Of a stretch of 64,000 nucleotides of DNA, positions 47,578 through 58,173 are shown one piece after another; the first letter of the stretch is position 1, and each line of letters opens with the position of its first letter. The position numbers and the translations under genes were made by a program. Under the pieces are notes generated by a model that saw nothing but the letters and a program-made list of their open reading frames with translations, did no database searches and was not told the DNA's origin. The stretch lies in assembly GCA_018262975.1 (NCBI GenBank), contig JADFDG010000006.1:57137-121136 (forward strand), in the 5' to 3' direction. The stretch comes from Gammaproteobacteria bacterium (lineage in GTDB: Bacteria; Pseudomonadota; Gammaproteobacteria; Pseudomonadales; JADFDG01).

Positions 47578-47641
47578 AGAGGGGGCCATGCCCCCGACCG
47601 CTCCTTCCGGAAAACGGTCGGGTGCATGGCCCCCTCCCCAC
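47574..47641. repeat. Palindromic repeat, full copy 3
   Basis: GTAGAGAGGGGGCCATGCCCCCGACCG, a 14-nt spacer, then CGGTCGGGTGCATGGCCCCCTCCCCAC: the same 27-base arm design as the copy at 23334, with a few mismatches on the right. It supplies the lifO stop codon and separates it from a convergent acyl-CoA dehydrogenase gene. Confidence 0.9.
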
Positions 47642-47651
47642 GAAGAGCGCG

Positions 47652-48860
47652 TTACTTGAGTTCGCGCGAACTCAGGCCCAGCACGGTGCGCGCCACGATC
47701 AGCTGCTGGATCTGCTGCGTGCCCTCGAAGATGTCGATGATCTTCGAATCGCGCGCGAACTTCTCCACCAGCAACTCCTCGCTGTAACCGAGGTTGCCGA
47801 GGATCTCCACGCAGCGCAGCGTCACGTAATTGCCGGTGCGGCCGGCCTTGGCCTTGCAGATAGCCGCCTCTTTCGAGTTCGGCTGGCCGTTGTCGGCCAT
47901 CCACGCGGCTTTCAGCGACAGCAGGCGGGAGGCCTCGAGGTCGGCTTCCATGCGGTACAGCTCGGCCTCGATGGCCGGCACGCTCCACACGCTGCCCGCC
48001 CACGACAGCTCCACGCCTTCCTTCTTCAGCACCTCGTAGGTGATGTCCAGCGCCGCGCGGGCTACGCCCAGCGCCATCGCCGCCACCTGCGGACGGGTGT
48101 TGTCGAAGGTCTGCATCACGCCGCCGAAGGCCTTCTTGCGCGCCTCCTCGGTGTCGGCGATTTCCGGCGAACCGAGGATGTTCTCCTTCGGGATGTGGCA
48201 GTTCTCGAACAGCAAAGCGGCGGTGTCGGAAATGCGCAGCCCCATCTTGTGCTCGACGCGCACCAGGTGCAGGCCGGGCGCGCCCTGCTCGACGATGAAC
48301 GACTTGATCGCCGCCTTGCCCTTGCTCTTGTCGAGCGTGGCCCACACGACGATGGCGTCGCCACGCTGGCCGGCGGTGCAGAAGATCTTCTCGCCGTTCA
48401 GCACCCAGTGGTCACCGTCGAGTTTCGCGGTGGTCTGCACGTTGGCCGAGTCGGAGCCGGTGCCCGGCTCGGTGATGGCCATGGCGCAGTACTTCTTGCC
48501 CCACTTTTCCTTCTGCTCCGGCGTGCCCACCGCGGCGATCGCCGCGTTGCCCAGGCCCACGCCCGGGATCGACAACATCAGGCCGCAGCAGCCAGCGGCC
48601 ATCTCGGCCGTGCTGACAATGCCCATCATGTTGTTGGCGTTCTTGATGCCGTCTTCCTTCTTGCCGGCCGCGGTGGCGGCGGTGGCGGCATTGCCGCTGC
48701 GGCCGTTGATCATGGCGGCCAGCGGCTGCAGCTCCGGCACCGAGTCGGCGTGCTCGAGCTTGTCGTACTTGCGCGCGATCGGGCGCAGGAAGGTCTGGGC
48801 CCCCATGCGCGACATCTGCTGCATGGTCAGGACTTTTTGCGGCAGTTCGAGATTGATCAT
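47652..48860 (-). CDS. Acyl-CoA dehydrogenase, second of pair
   Basis: This 402-residue FAD enzyme shows CAMAITEPGTGSDSANVQTTA (FAD/substrate segment), WVLNGEKIFCTAGQRGD, and the catalytic-base region IFEGTQQIQQLIVAR, whose Glu aligns with the base of short/medium-chain dehydrogenases. The first step of beta-oxidation, or a related desaturation, is expected. It begins 24 bases after another acyl-CoA dehydrogenase gene, so the two are probably co-expressed and may form a mixed oligomer. The chain-length preference is unknown. Confidence 0.9.
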   Translation of the reverse strand: MINLELPQKVLTMQQMSRMGAQTFLRPIARKYDKLEHADSVPELQPLAAMINGRSGNAATAATAAGKKEDGIKNANNMMGIVSTAEMAAGCCGLMLSIPGVGLGNAAIAAVGTPEQKEKWGKKYCAMAITEPGTGSDSANVQTTAKLDGDHWVLNGEKIFCTAGQRGDAIVVWATLDKSKGKAAIKSFIVEQGAPGLHLVRVEHKMGLRISDTAALLFENCHIPKENILGSPEIADTEEARKKAFGGVMQTFDNTRPQVAAMALGVARAALDITYEVLKKEGVELSWAGSVWSVPAIEAELYRMEADLEASRLLSLKAAWMADNGQPNSKEAAICKAKAGRTGNYVTLRCVEILGNLGYSEELLVEKFARDSKIIDIFEGTQQIQQLIVARTVLGLSSRELK

Positions 48861-48884
48861 GTTCGTATGCTCCTGTCGTCTGCC

Positions 48885-49997
48885 TTAAACCGCGGCGGCG
48901 CCTTCGAGGATGCCGACCGCGCGGAGGTTGCGGTACCACTGCTCCACCGGGTGCTCGCGGGTGAAACCGTGGCCACCGAGCAGCTGCACGCCGTTGGTGC
49001 CGATCTCCATCGCCTTCTCCGCGCACAATACGCGCGCCAGATACGCCTCCTTGTGGAAATCCAGGCCCTGCTCGGCGCGCGAGGCCGCGCGCCACACCAG
49101 CAGGCGCATGCCATCGAGTTCGATGGCGATGTTGGCGACCATGAACGCCACCGCCTGGCGGTGCGAGATCGGCTCGCCGAAGGCCACGCGCTCGTTCACG
49201 TACGGCACCACGTAGTCGAGTACCGCCTGGCAGGTGCCTACCGCGAGTGCACAGGCGGCCAGGCGCGACAGGTCAACCAGCCGCTGCAGGTTGAAGGCCT
49301 TCTCGCCTTCACCCAGCTTCGCGCTGGCCGGCACCTTCACGTTCTCCAGCGTCATGCGGCTGACTTCGATGGGCTTGAGGCCCATGTACTCTTCTTTCGC
49401 GAACGACACACCGGCCGCACCCTGCTCGACGATGAACGCCTGCGGGCCTTCGGCACCGGCATCGGCGACCACCAGCACGAACTTCGCGCTCGCGCCGAGG
49501 ATGACCATCGACTTCACGCCGTTGAGCACGTAGTCGTTGCCCTGCCTGGCCGCCTTCGTCTCGAGTTTCTCCGGCACGAAGGTGGCACGCGGCTCCATGA
49601 GTGCGACGGTGGCCGGCACGAACTCCTCGCTGGCCAGCGCACCCAGGTACTTCTCCTGCTGCGCGGCGGAGCCCTGGTCGACCAGCGTGTTGACGAAGCC
49701 CTGCGGGGTCATCACCGCCAGCGCGATGGCGAAATCACCGTGCGCGAGGTCCTCGGCATTGAGTACGTTGGACACCGGCGAACGCGGCATGCCGGCGCCG
49801 CCAAAGTCCTCGGGGATCGGCAGCAGCGCCAGGCCCAGGTCAGCAGCCTTGCGCAGGAAGCCGGCGGGCAGCGCCTGGTCCAGGTCGGCCTTCTTCGAAA
49901 TACTGCGGATTTCCGACTGCGCGAAGCGGCGCATGTTCTCGCGCGTGATGCGCTGGTCTTCGCTCAGGGTCAGGTCGAACAACTGTTCACCAGCCAT
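48885..49997 (-). CDS. Acyl-CoA dehydrogenase, first of pair
   Basis: This 370-residue protein has the acyl-CoA dehydrogenase fold. PEDFGGAGMPRSPVSNVLNAEDLAHGDFAIALAVM is the N-terminal helical region and GGHGFTREHPVEQWYRNLRA the FAD/C-terminal signature. The middle domain reads ATVALMEPRA where most members have an ITEPxxGSD, and the C-terminus reads ILEGAAAV, so the usual FAD/substrate and base segments are partly altered. The start is ATG 49997 with GAGG eight bases ahead. A PsrA-like palindrome sits 43 bases upstream. The divergence from its partner fits heteromeric dehydrogenase pairs. Confidence 0.87.
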   Translation of the reverse strand: MAGEQLFDLTLSEDQRITRENMRRFAQSEIRSISKKADLDQALPAGFLRKAADLGLALLPIPEDFGGAGMPRSPVSNVLNAEDLAHGDFAIALAVMTPQGFVNTLVDQGSAAQQEKYLGALASEEFVPATVALMEPRATFVPEKLETKAARQGNDYVLNGVKSMVILGASAKFVLVVADAGAEGPQAFIVEQGAAGVSFAKEEYMGLKPIEVSRMTLENVKVPASAKLGEGEKAFNLQRLVDLSRLAACALAVGTCQAVLDYVVPYVNERVAFGEPISHRQAVAFMVANIAIELDGMRLLVWRAASRAEQGLDFHKEAYLARVLCAEKAMEIGTNGVQLLGGHGFTREHPVEQWYRNLRAVGILEGAAAV

Positions 49998-50039
49998 AAC
50001 GGGTCCTCGTGGCGGGGATTGGTCAGGCACGCACGGCAA

Positions 50040-50055
50040 TCAAACGCGCGTTTGA
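50040..50055. promoter_or_regulatory. PsrA-like operator before the acyl-CoA dehydrogenase pair
   Basis: TCAAACGC-GCGTTTGA is a perfect 16-bp palindrome. Its core CAAAC-N4-GTTTG fits the G/CAAAC-N2-4-GTTTG/C motif known for PsrA, a TetR-family fatty-acid-responsive repressor. It lies 43 bases before the start of the first dehydrogenase, a normal place for an operator. Confidence 0.65.
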
Positions 50056-50147
50056 GTGGCGGATGCTTGCACGCGCCACCGGTGCCGACAAGTGTCCGAA
50101 TCTGCCAGCCCCACGATCGAATCGGTCATCCGGGCGACGAGCTCCGT

Positions 50148-50933
50148 TCAGCGTGCGGCGAGGGGAAACAAAAGCCGCGACCAGTGTTTAAGCGCTACAT
50201 CGTGTTCCCGCCATTGCGGGTTCAGGACCGCCAGGCGGCGGTAGAAGCCGGCACCGTGGTTCATGTGCTCCACGTGCGCCAGCTCGTGCAACAGGATCGC
50301 ATCGCACAGCACCGGCGGCAGGGCGGCCAACCACAGGTTCAGGCGCAGCGTCACGTCACGGCGCCCGTCGGCACCACGCCTTCCGGCGCAGGTGCCCCAG
50401 GTGGCGCGCATCCAGCGCAGGTCGATGCGCTTGAGCCGGTGCGGCAGGCAATGTTCCCCGAACAGGGCCTGCGCACGCGACTCGAGCAGCGGCACCGCCT
50501 GCCGGCGGTGCCACGCCTGCACGGCCATCCGCCATTGCCGTGCGGTGTGTCCCGCCGACAGGGGCAACGCCAGCACACCGTCGGCGAGCGCGCCGCCACG
50601 CGCGCCACCACCGGCCAACTGCACCGACTCACCACGCCAGAACCAGTGGCCGCCCTCGCCCCACTCAGGTTCCCAGGGCGGGTTGGCCCGGGCATCCGCC
50701 ACCTTGCGGAGCACCCACGCCCGGTGGCGATCGAGAAACGCAGCCACCTCGCGAGTGTCGGCCCACAGCGGCGCACGCACCTCCACCCGGCCGAGGGCAC
50801 TCACGTGCAGGGCCAGGCTACGCCGGCGCGGCGAACGCACCACGTCCACGTCGATAACCCGCCGCCCGGCAGGTGTTTCATCGGCCAGGCTGGCCTCCGG
50901 GAGAGGCAGGTCGAACTGCACGCGGTGTATCAC
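50148..50933 (-). CDS. YgjP-like zinc metallopeptidase (DUF45)
   Basis: This 261-residue protein ends in the YgjP/DUF45 signature: LHELAHVEHMNHGAGFYRRL, with HExxH and a third zinc-ligand His in NHGAGFY. MRATWGTCAGRRG resembles the conserved RWGSC segment of the family. The start is uncertain: GTG 50933 directly after GAGGG, or GTG 50918; upstream ATGs overlap the divergent UPF0149 gene. Family members are small cytoplasmic proteases or hydrolases without a firmly known substrate. Confidence 0.82.
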   Translation of the reverse strand: MIHRVQFDLPLPEASLADETPAGRRVIDVDVVRSPRRRSLALHVSALGRVEVRAPLWADTREVAAFLDRHRAWVLRKVADARANPPWEPEWGEGGHWFWRGESVQLAGGGARGGALADGVLALPLSAGHTARQWRMAVQAWHRRQAVPLLESRAQALFGEHCLPHRLKRIDLRWMRATWGTCAGRRGADGRRDVTLRLNLWLAALPPVLCDAILLHELAHVEHMNHGAGFYRRLAVLNPQWREHDVALKHWSRLLFPLAAR

Positions 50934-50997
50934 CCCTCGGACTGCTAGAATCAGCCAATACCGCAACGACAGCGCACAGCCGGGTGGACCGCACGCC

Positions 50998-51573
50998 ATG
51001 AAGGAATTCACTGACGACGACGAACAGGCCCTCATGGTACTGCTCGACGAGTTCGCCAGCGAGGACACCCTCGACTACGCCGCGGCCCATGGCCTGGTGT
51101 GCGCCGTGGTGGCTGGCCCCGATGTCGCCGAGGAAACGTGGCTGGCCACCGTGTTCGACGGCCAGCCGGCCTTTCCGGAGGCCGGGCAGGACGCCCGCTG
51201 TGTCGAATTGCTGCGCCTGCTGCACGCCGACATCGCCCACCGTTTCTACGGGAATGAGCGCATCCGGCTGCCCTGCCCCCTGCGTCCAGGCCACGAACGC
51301 CTGGAATCCTGGGCGGTCGGCTTCATGGAGGGTGTGTTCCTCAACGAGGAGGATTGGCTGGGTGACGATGCCGACCCCGAAGTCGCCCACCTGGTGCTGC
51401 CGGTGATGGTGGAATCCGATCTCATCGACCTGCCCGAGACCCAGGAGATCCGTCGCAACCGCAGCCTGCGGGAAGCCATGGTGCGCGAGATCCCGGAAAA
51501 CCTCACCGACCTCTACCTGTTGTTCCACGGTGGCAAGGCTGACCAGGAGGACGGCGCCCCCGATCCGGCCTGA
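50998..51573 (+). CDS. UPF0149 (YecA/YgfB) family protein
   Basis: This 191-residue acidic helical protein has FTDDDEQALMVLLDEFASEDTLDYAAAHGLVCAVVAGP at the N-terminus and RLESWAVGFMEGVFLNEEDWLG in the middle, both typical of UPF0149. It lacks the C-terminal SEC-C zinc motif of YecA. The biochemical role is unknown. It is divergent from ygjP, with a TAGAAT -10 candidate at 50945. Confidence 0.85.
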   Translation: MKEFTDDDEQALMVLLDEFASEDTLDYAAAHGLVCAVVAGPDVAEETWLATVFDGQPAFPEAGQDARCVELLRLLHADIAHRFYGNERIRLPCPLRPGHERLESWAVGFMEGVFLNEEDWLGDDADPEVAHLVLPVMVESDLIDLPETQEIRRNRSLREAMVREIPENLTDLYLLFHGGKADQEDGAPDPA

Positions 51574-51686
51574 AATGGCTCCAGGGCACACGACCCGACG
51601 TCAAACGACTTTAAATAACCCTCGTAACTGGCTGTATCAAAAGCCATTTGCTTGCGGATCCCCTGCCGCGACGCCATACTGGCACC

Positions 51687-52307
51687 ATGACCCGCCCATT
51701 GCTCGTCTTGCTGCTGCTCCTGACCTTCGCCAGCGAAGCGCTGGCCGAGAAGGTGCAGGTGTATCGCAAGGAAGACGGCACACTCCTTTTCACCAACCGC
51801 CCGCCCTCGCTGGTCCGTGAGCCCGGCATGCGACTGCTGGAAACACGCGTCTACGGCGACGACCACTACGCACGCAAGCCAGGCAAGCTCACCGCCAGGC
51901 GCCGCGACGCCTACGACGACATCATTGCCAGCGCGGCGCGCCGCTGGGACGTCGACTTCGCCCTCGTGAAAGCCGTGGTCCACGCCGAGTCAGCCTTTGA
52001 CCCCGAGGCGGTGTCTCGGGCCGGCGCCCGCGGGCTCATGCAACTGATGCCGCAAACCGCTGCCATGCTGCAGGTCACCGATATCCACGACCCGCGCGAG
52101 AACATCAACGGCGGCGCACGCTACCTGCGCATGATGCTCGACAAGTTCCGCGGCAATGTCCGCAACGCACTGGCCGCCTACAACGCCGGCCCGGGCAACG
52201 TGCAGAAGTACGGGGGCATCCCGCCGTTCGCGGAGACGAAGAACTATGTCGCGCGGGTGGTGGAGTTGTCCGAGCAGTACCGCGAATTGCGGCTGGCGCA
52301 GCGGTGA
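51687..52307 (+). CDS. Exported lytic transglycosylase (SLT domain)
   Basis: This 206-residue protein has a signal peptide (TRPLLVLLLLLTFASEALA), a short DUF4124-like segment (KVQVYRKEDGTLLFTNRPP) and an SLT domain: catalytic Glu101 in VVHAESAFDPEAVS, then GARGLMQLMPQTA, NINGGARYLRMML and AAYNAGPGNVQKYGGIPPFAET. It cleaves peptidoglycan in the periplasm to 1,6-anhydro-muropeptides. ATG 51687 opens on the signal peptide. Confidence 0.92.
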   Translation: MTRPLLVLLLLLTFASEALAEKVQVYRKEDGTLLFTNRPPSLVREPGMRLLETRVYGDDHYARKPGKLTARRRDAYDDIIASAARRWDVDFALVKAVVHAESAFDPEAVSRAGARGLMQLMPQTAAMLQVTDIHDPRENINGGARYLRMMLDKFRGNVRNALAAYNAGPGNVQKYGGIPPFAETKNYVARVVELSEQYRELRLAQR

Positions 52308-52351
52308 GTGACACCGCCGACGCAATGAGTACAGACAGTCGCGGAAGACGA

Positions 52352-52376
52352 CCGTGCAGCACGACCTGCTGCACGG
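52352..52376. terminator. Hairpin between convergent SLT and ppsA genes
   Basis: CCGTGCAGCA-CGACC-TGCTGCACGG is a perfect 10-bp stem with a 5-base loop. It sits between convergent genes but has no T-run, so its terminator role is inferred. Confidence 0.5.
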
Positions 52377-52401
52377 CGCATCTGAGCGCGACAGGATCAG
52401 T

Positions 52402-54774
<2,373 letters not shown>

Positions 54775-54984
54775 AGCGCAATCCTCTTCATTGTGTGACG
54801 GGGCGGTAACGAGGCAGCCGCGGGGGACGTCGACGGGCAATGCCCTGCTCACTACCTGGATGCCCGGGTGCCTTGTGGGCACGGCCGGGACAGGGGCATT
54901 CTAATGGAAAAGGCGCGTACTCCGGCCGTACATCACGGAAATGAACACCAGCCATACATCGGCTGAATAATTCTTATATTTCAT
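54775..54984. promoter_or_regulatory. Divergent ppsA/ppsR control region
   Basis: These 210 bases separate divergent starts. The ppsR side is AT-rich (GAATAATTCTTATATTTCAT immediately before ATG) with no ribosome site, which hints at a very short or absent leader. No regulator motif is recognised with confidence. Confidence 0.5.
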
Positions 54985-55818
54985 ATGGATAACAAGATGT
55001 CGAAGCGTCATGCCTTCTTTGTGTCGGATGGCACCGGTATCACCGCCGAAGCCTTGGGCCTGAGCCTGCTCAGCCAGTTTTCTCACGTCACCTTTGAAAG
55101 GACCACCCTGCCCTTCATCGACAGCGTGGACAAGGCGCGCGAAGCCACCGCACAGATCGACAAGGCCGCCCAGGAGGGAGACGGTCGCCCGCTGGTCTTC
55201 GATACCATCGTCGACCAGGGTGTGCGAGCAGAACTGGCCAAGGCCAATGCCTTCTTCGTCGATATCTTCGGCACTTTCCTGAAGCCGCTTGAACAGGAAC
55301 TGACCACCCACTCGTCCTACAGCGTGGGCAAGTCGCATGCGATCAGCGACCGCCAGGCATACAAGACACGCATCGATGCGGTGCACTTCGCACTGGACAA
55401 CGATGACGGTGCCCGCACCCGCCACTACGACCAGGCGGACATCATACTGGTCGGCGTGTCCCGCTCGGGCAAGACACCGACCAGCCTTTACCTCGCCTTG
55501 CAGTACGGACTGCGCGCTGCCAACTACCCGCTCACCGAGGAAGACCTGGACGGCGAGACGCTGCCCAAGGTGCTCAAGCCCTACAAGTCGAAGATCTTCG
55601 GGTTGCTGGTGGATGCCGACCGCCTTGCCGCGATCCGCAATGAACGGATGCCCGGGAGCAAGTATGCGTCACCGCGGCAGTGCGAGATTGAAGTGCGGGC
55701 CGCACAGACCATCTACAAGCGCGAGCATTTGCCGTGCATGGATGTGACGGAACTGTCGGTGGAGGAGATCGCCAGCCGGATCATGCAGCTGACCGGTATC
55801 AAGCGGCGGCTGTCCTGA
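54985..55818 (+). CDS. ppsR: PEP synthase regulatory kinase/phosphorylase PpsR
   Basis: This 277-residue DUF299 protein has [13 protein letters not shown] at the N-terminus and the P-loop [15 protein letters not shown] (157-164), both family hallmarks. It reversibly inactivates PpsA by ADP-dependent phosphorylation of a Thr near the catalytic His and reactivates it by phosphorolysis. The start at 54985 agrees with E. coli PpsR; ATG 54997 is possible. Its divergence from ppsA supports the pairing. Confidence 0.95.
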   Translation: MDNKMSKRHAFFVSDGTGITAEALGLSLLSQFSHVTFERTTLPFIDSVDKAREATAQIDKAAQEGDGRPLVFDTIVDQGVRAELAKANAFFVDIFGTFLKPLEQELTTHSSYSVGKSHAISDRQAYKTRIDAVHFALDNDDGARTRHYDQADIILVGVSRSGKTPTSLYLALQYGLRAANYPLTEEDLDGETLPKVLKPYKSKIFGLLVDADRLAAIRNERMPGSKYASPRQCEIEVRAAQTIYKREHLPCMDVTELSVEEIASRIMQLTGIKRRLS

Positions 55819-55823
55819 ACGAA

Positions 55824-55847
55824 GCGGGCGCCTGCAAGGGCGCCCGC
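55824..55847. terminator. Hairpin between convergent ppsR and surface-protein operon
   Basis: GCGGGCGCC-TGCAAG-GGCGCCCGC is a perfect 9-bp stem in a 33-base convergent gap. No strong T-run follows on either side, so it is a moderate terminator candidate. Confidence 0.6.
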
Positions 55848-55851
55848 CTGG

Positions 55852-58152
55852 TCAATTCTGTGGCTTGAGGGTCATGCTGAAAAACATCTGTCCCGAGGGA
55901 ATTCCGATCTGACCAAGCGGCCTGTCACCAAATTCCACCCTCCCGACGCTAAAAGGCTGCGCCCCTAACCCTCCAGGCATCGATTGCAGACCGACAACAG
56001 CGTCCTGAATTCTAGGGTAGGCAGTAGTGCCAAAACGAATGTTATTGGAAACAACCAACTTGGGTACCGGGCCATCCTCACCGACGCCACGCAGATCGAT
56101 TGCACCTTCGGTATAAGCCAGATCACCAGTCACATTCGCCAGACGAAAGTCGGCGGCGATGTTATTCGGCTCACTGATCGAGATGAAACTGCCGTCGTCC
56201 GTCGCGCCGCCCGCTGTACTCTGAGAAAAGTCAGCCACATTGGTGTTCATCAGCCTGTAGGCAAGACTGTAACCCATGAAGTTAGAACCGCGATCTGCGG
56301 CAATCGTTGCTCCGGGGCGCGAAGGAGAGAACCGGAAATTCCATAGACCTTCGAGATTGGCGTCGATAAACGCCCCCTTTACAACAGTCCCTCCTCCCGA
56401 CTGACTGGGGCTACCCCCCCCAAAAGTACCCCTGATATGGAATCGAGATTGCGGGGACATGATATCAAAGCCCCCCTCATAAAAATGAGCCGACGTGGTA
56501 TTCCCAGACCAGTGAGGCTTGACCCACAGTCGAGCATCATTCGCCAATACCAGGAAACTGGTGCTGACAAGACCAATACCGAGATCAGCATCGGTATCGG
56601 CGATCATCAGATGCGACCCCTTGTTCCAGTTGAACCCCTGTTCGGTAGGCGTGGTAGCACTGAAGGACTGGGACATTAGAGCGATATCAGCCATGACCCC
56701 ATAGCTCAAAGAGTTCCCAGAACCTCCGAACTGCACATCGTCGCTGGGATTGCCACCTGCATAGAGGTAGACGTTGGCATCGATGTTGGCGAGCGTGTAA
56801 ATCAAACCCCAGTTGAACACGTCCTGAATCGCATTGTTCTCGAGAATCTTGACCTTTCGACCATAGGTCAGCAGGTTGCCATCACGCACAAAAATACCGA
56901 CGGAGGGCGCATTCGCGCGGGCCACGGTCGGCGTGTATCCGTCCCCGGCAGAATAGTACGTGGAAGCAATCGTGCCGGGTGCAACGTTGACGAATTGTCG
57001 GGTCGCCGTTGGAGAGCATGCACCGGACGCAGGGCCATCGCTCGGGGCACCCCAGCAGAGGCCACCAACGCCCTGAGCCGGATTGATCAGGTCGATAGCA
57101 ATCAGCGGAAAATCGTGCGCGTACGTATTGCCCGGCAAGGCTACCCAGTCACTGATCTCGATACTCGTGCGACCGCCGCCGGCTTCGCCGAGCTGCCATC
57201 GAAACTCACGCCCGGGATCACCGGATGCAAGCGCCTCGCTGAACGTCACGTAATTGAAGCGCGAGGAGAAATTGATACCTTCGGACTTATTGGCAACGTT
57301 GTAGACGGCAGGAGCACCGGTTGTGCCGCTCCACGCCCCGCCAGATTTGAATACGAGCTCCGCATCCTTGAGAGTACCCAGCCAACCGAACCGGATGATG
57401 GGCCGCTCGTTACCGGTGATGGTAAATTCCGGCTCGGCAGCATAATAGACGGGAAACTTGTACAACATGTCCCACGTCAGAGCGACATCGATGAAGGGCG
57501 CATTCGTCCTGACGCCCACACGCAAATCGCCAGTATTACCCGCACCTATGCCTATCGTCCCGGAAGGAATGTTCCACTTGGCATCAACGTTCGCCATCAC
57601 CAGGTAGGGGTGCTGGTGCCAGAGTTGCCGATAGAAGATGTTCGCATCAAACAATTCACCATATAGGCGCGCATCGGTGACGGAGTTGTTTACGGCACCC
57701 TTGTTTGCGTACTCGATTCGCCCGGAAGCATCCAGCGCAAAGGTACCGTAACTGCGCGAGGCGTCGGAGACATGGCGATAGGCTTCTGCCCGCAGCCGCA
57801 CACGATCAAGATCCAGGGTCCATAGCAACCGAGGATCACCACTACCAGTGGCGCCTGCGTCCAAGGTGGACAGGGCTGAGTAAGCTCCGCCTACCGTTCC
57901 GAGCAAATCCACTCCTCGCAAGGACAGCGTCGAGTACTCCGCAGCAGCTGCATTCGCCGTGGCGGAATCTACACTCCAGCGAATACTAGATGCCCGAATC
58001 TCGTTTGCGACGGACAGATCGATCTCGACGCCGTCTTGTGCACTAATGGACGACATTGCCCCATCAGTCATCGCGGTGAGTGCCACCGCGCCCTGGGCGT
58101 GCGCGCCCAACAAAAAGACGCCCAGCGCCTGTTGGATGAGTCTGATCGACAT
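55852..58152 (-). CDS. Exported VTGQ-motif family protein, large member (gene 4)
   Basis: This protein of about 766 residues has a signal peptide (LIQQALGVFLLGAHAQGAVA), then ALTAMTDGAMSSISAQDGVEIDLSV, a divergent form of the LtDxELsxVTGQdG motif shared with the three upstream genes. The rest is beta-rich with many Gly, Asn, Ser and aromatic residues, as in surface or outer-membrane proteins, ending GQMFFSMTLKPQN. The start is ATG 58152 (GTG 58155 has a better-spaced GGAGG). It is the last of four co-directional genes. I recall a DUF6160-like family with this N-terminus. The function is unknown. Confidence 0.75.
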   Translation of the reverse strand: MSIRLIQQALGVFLLGAHAQGAVALTAMTDGAMSSISAQDGVEIDLSVANEIRASSIRWSVDSATANAAAAEYSTLSLRGVDLLGTVGGAYSALSTLDAGATGSGDPRLLWTLDLDRVRLRAEAYRHVSDASRSYGTFALDASGRIEYANKGAVNNSVTDARLYGELFDANIFYRQLWHQHPYLVMANVDAKWNIPSGTIGIGAGNTGDLRVGVRTNAPFIDVALTWDMLYKFPVYYAAEPEFTITGNERPIIRFGWLGTLKDAELVFKSGGAWSGTTGAPAVYNVANKSEGINFSSRFNYVTFSEALASGDPGREFRWQLGEAGGGRTSIEISDWVALPGNTYAHDFPLIAIDLINPAQGVGGLCWGAPSDGPASGACSPTATRQFVNVAPGTIASTYYSAGDGYTPTVARANAPSVGIFVRDGNLLTYGRKVKILENNAIQDVFNWGLIYTLANIDANVYLYAGGNPSDDVQFGGSGNSLSYGVMADIALMSQSFSATTPTEQGFNWNKGSHLMIADTDADLGIGLVSTSFLVLANDARLWVKPHWSGNTTSAHFYEGGFDIMSPQSRFHIRGTFGGGSPSQSGGGTVVKGAFIDANLEGLWNFRFSPSRPGATIAADRGSNFMGYSLAYRLMNTNVADFSQSTAGGATDDGSFISISEPNNIAADFRLANVTGDLAYTEGAIDLRGVGEDGPVPKLVVSNNIRFGTTAYPRIQDAVVGLQSMPGGLGAQPFSVGRVEFGDRPLGQIGIPSGQMFFSMTLKPQN

Positions 58153-58173
58153 CACGTGATAATCCTCCGTCGA

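Noticed and set aside
47622-50948. A 1108-residue plus-strand ORF opposite the acyl-CoA dehydrogenases and ygjP
   Set aside because: It spans three good minus-strand genes with intact family motifs and has only low-complexity Arg/His/Gly translation.
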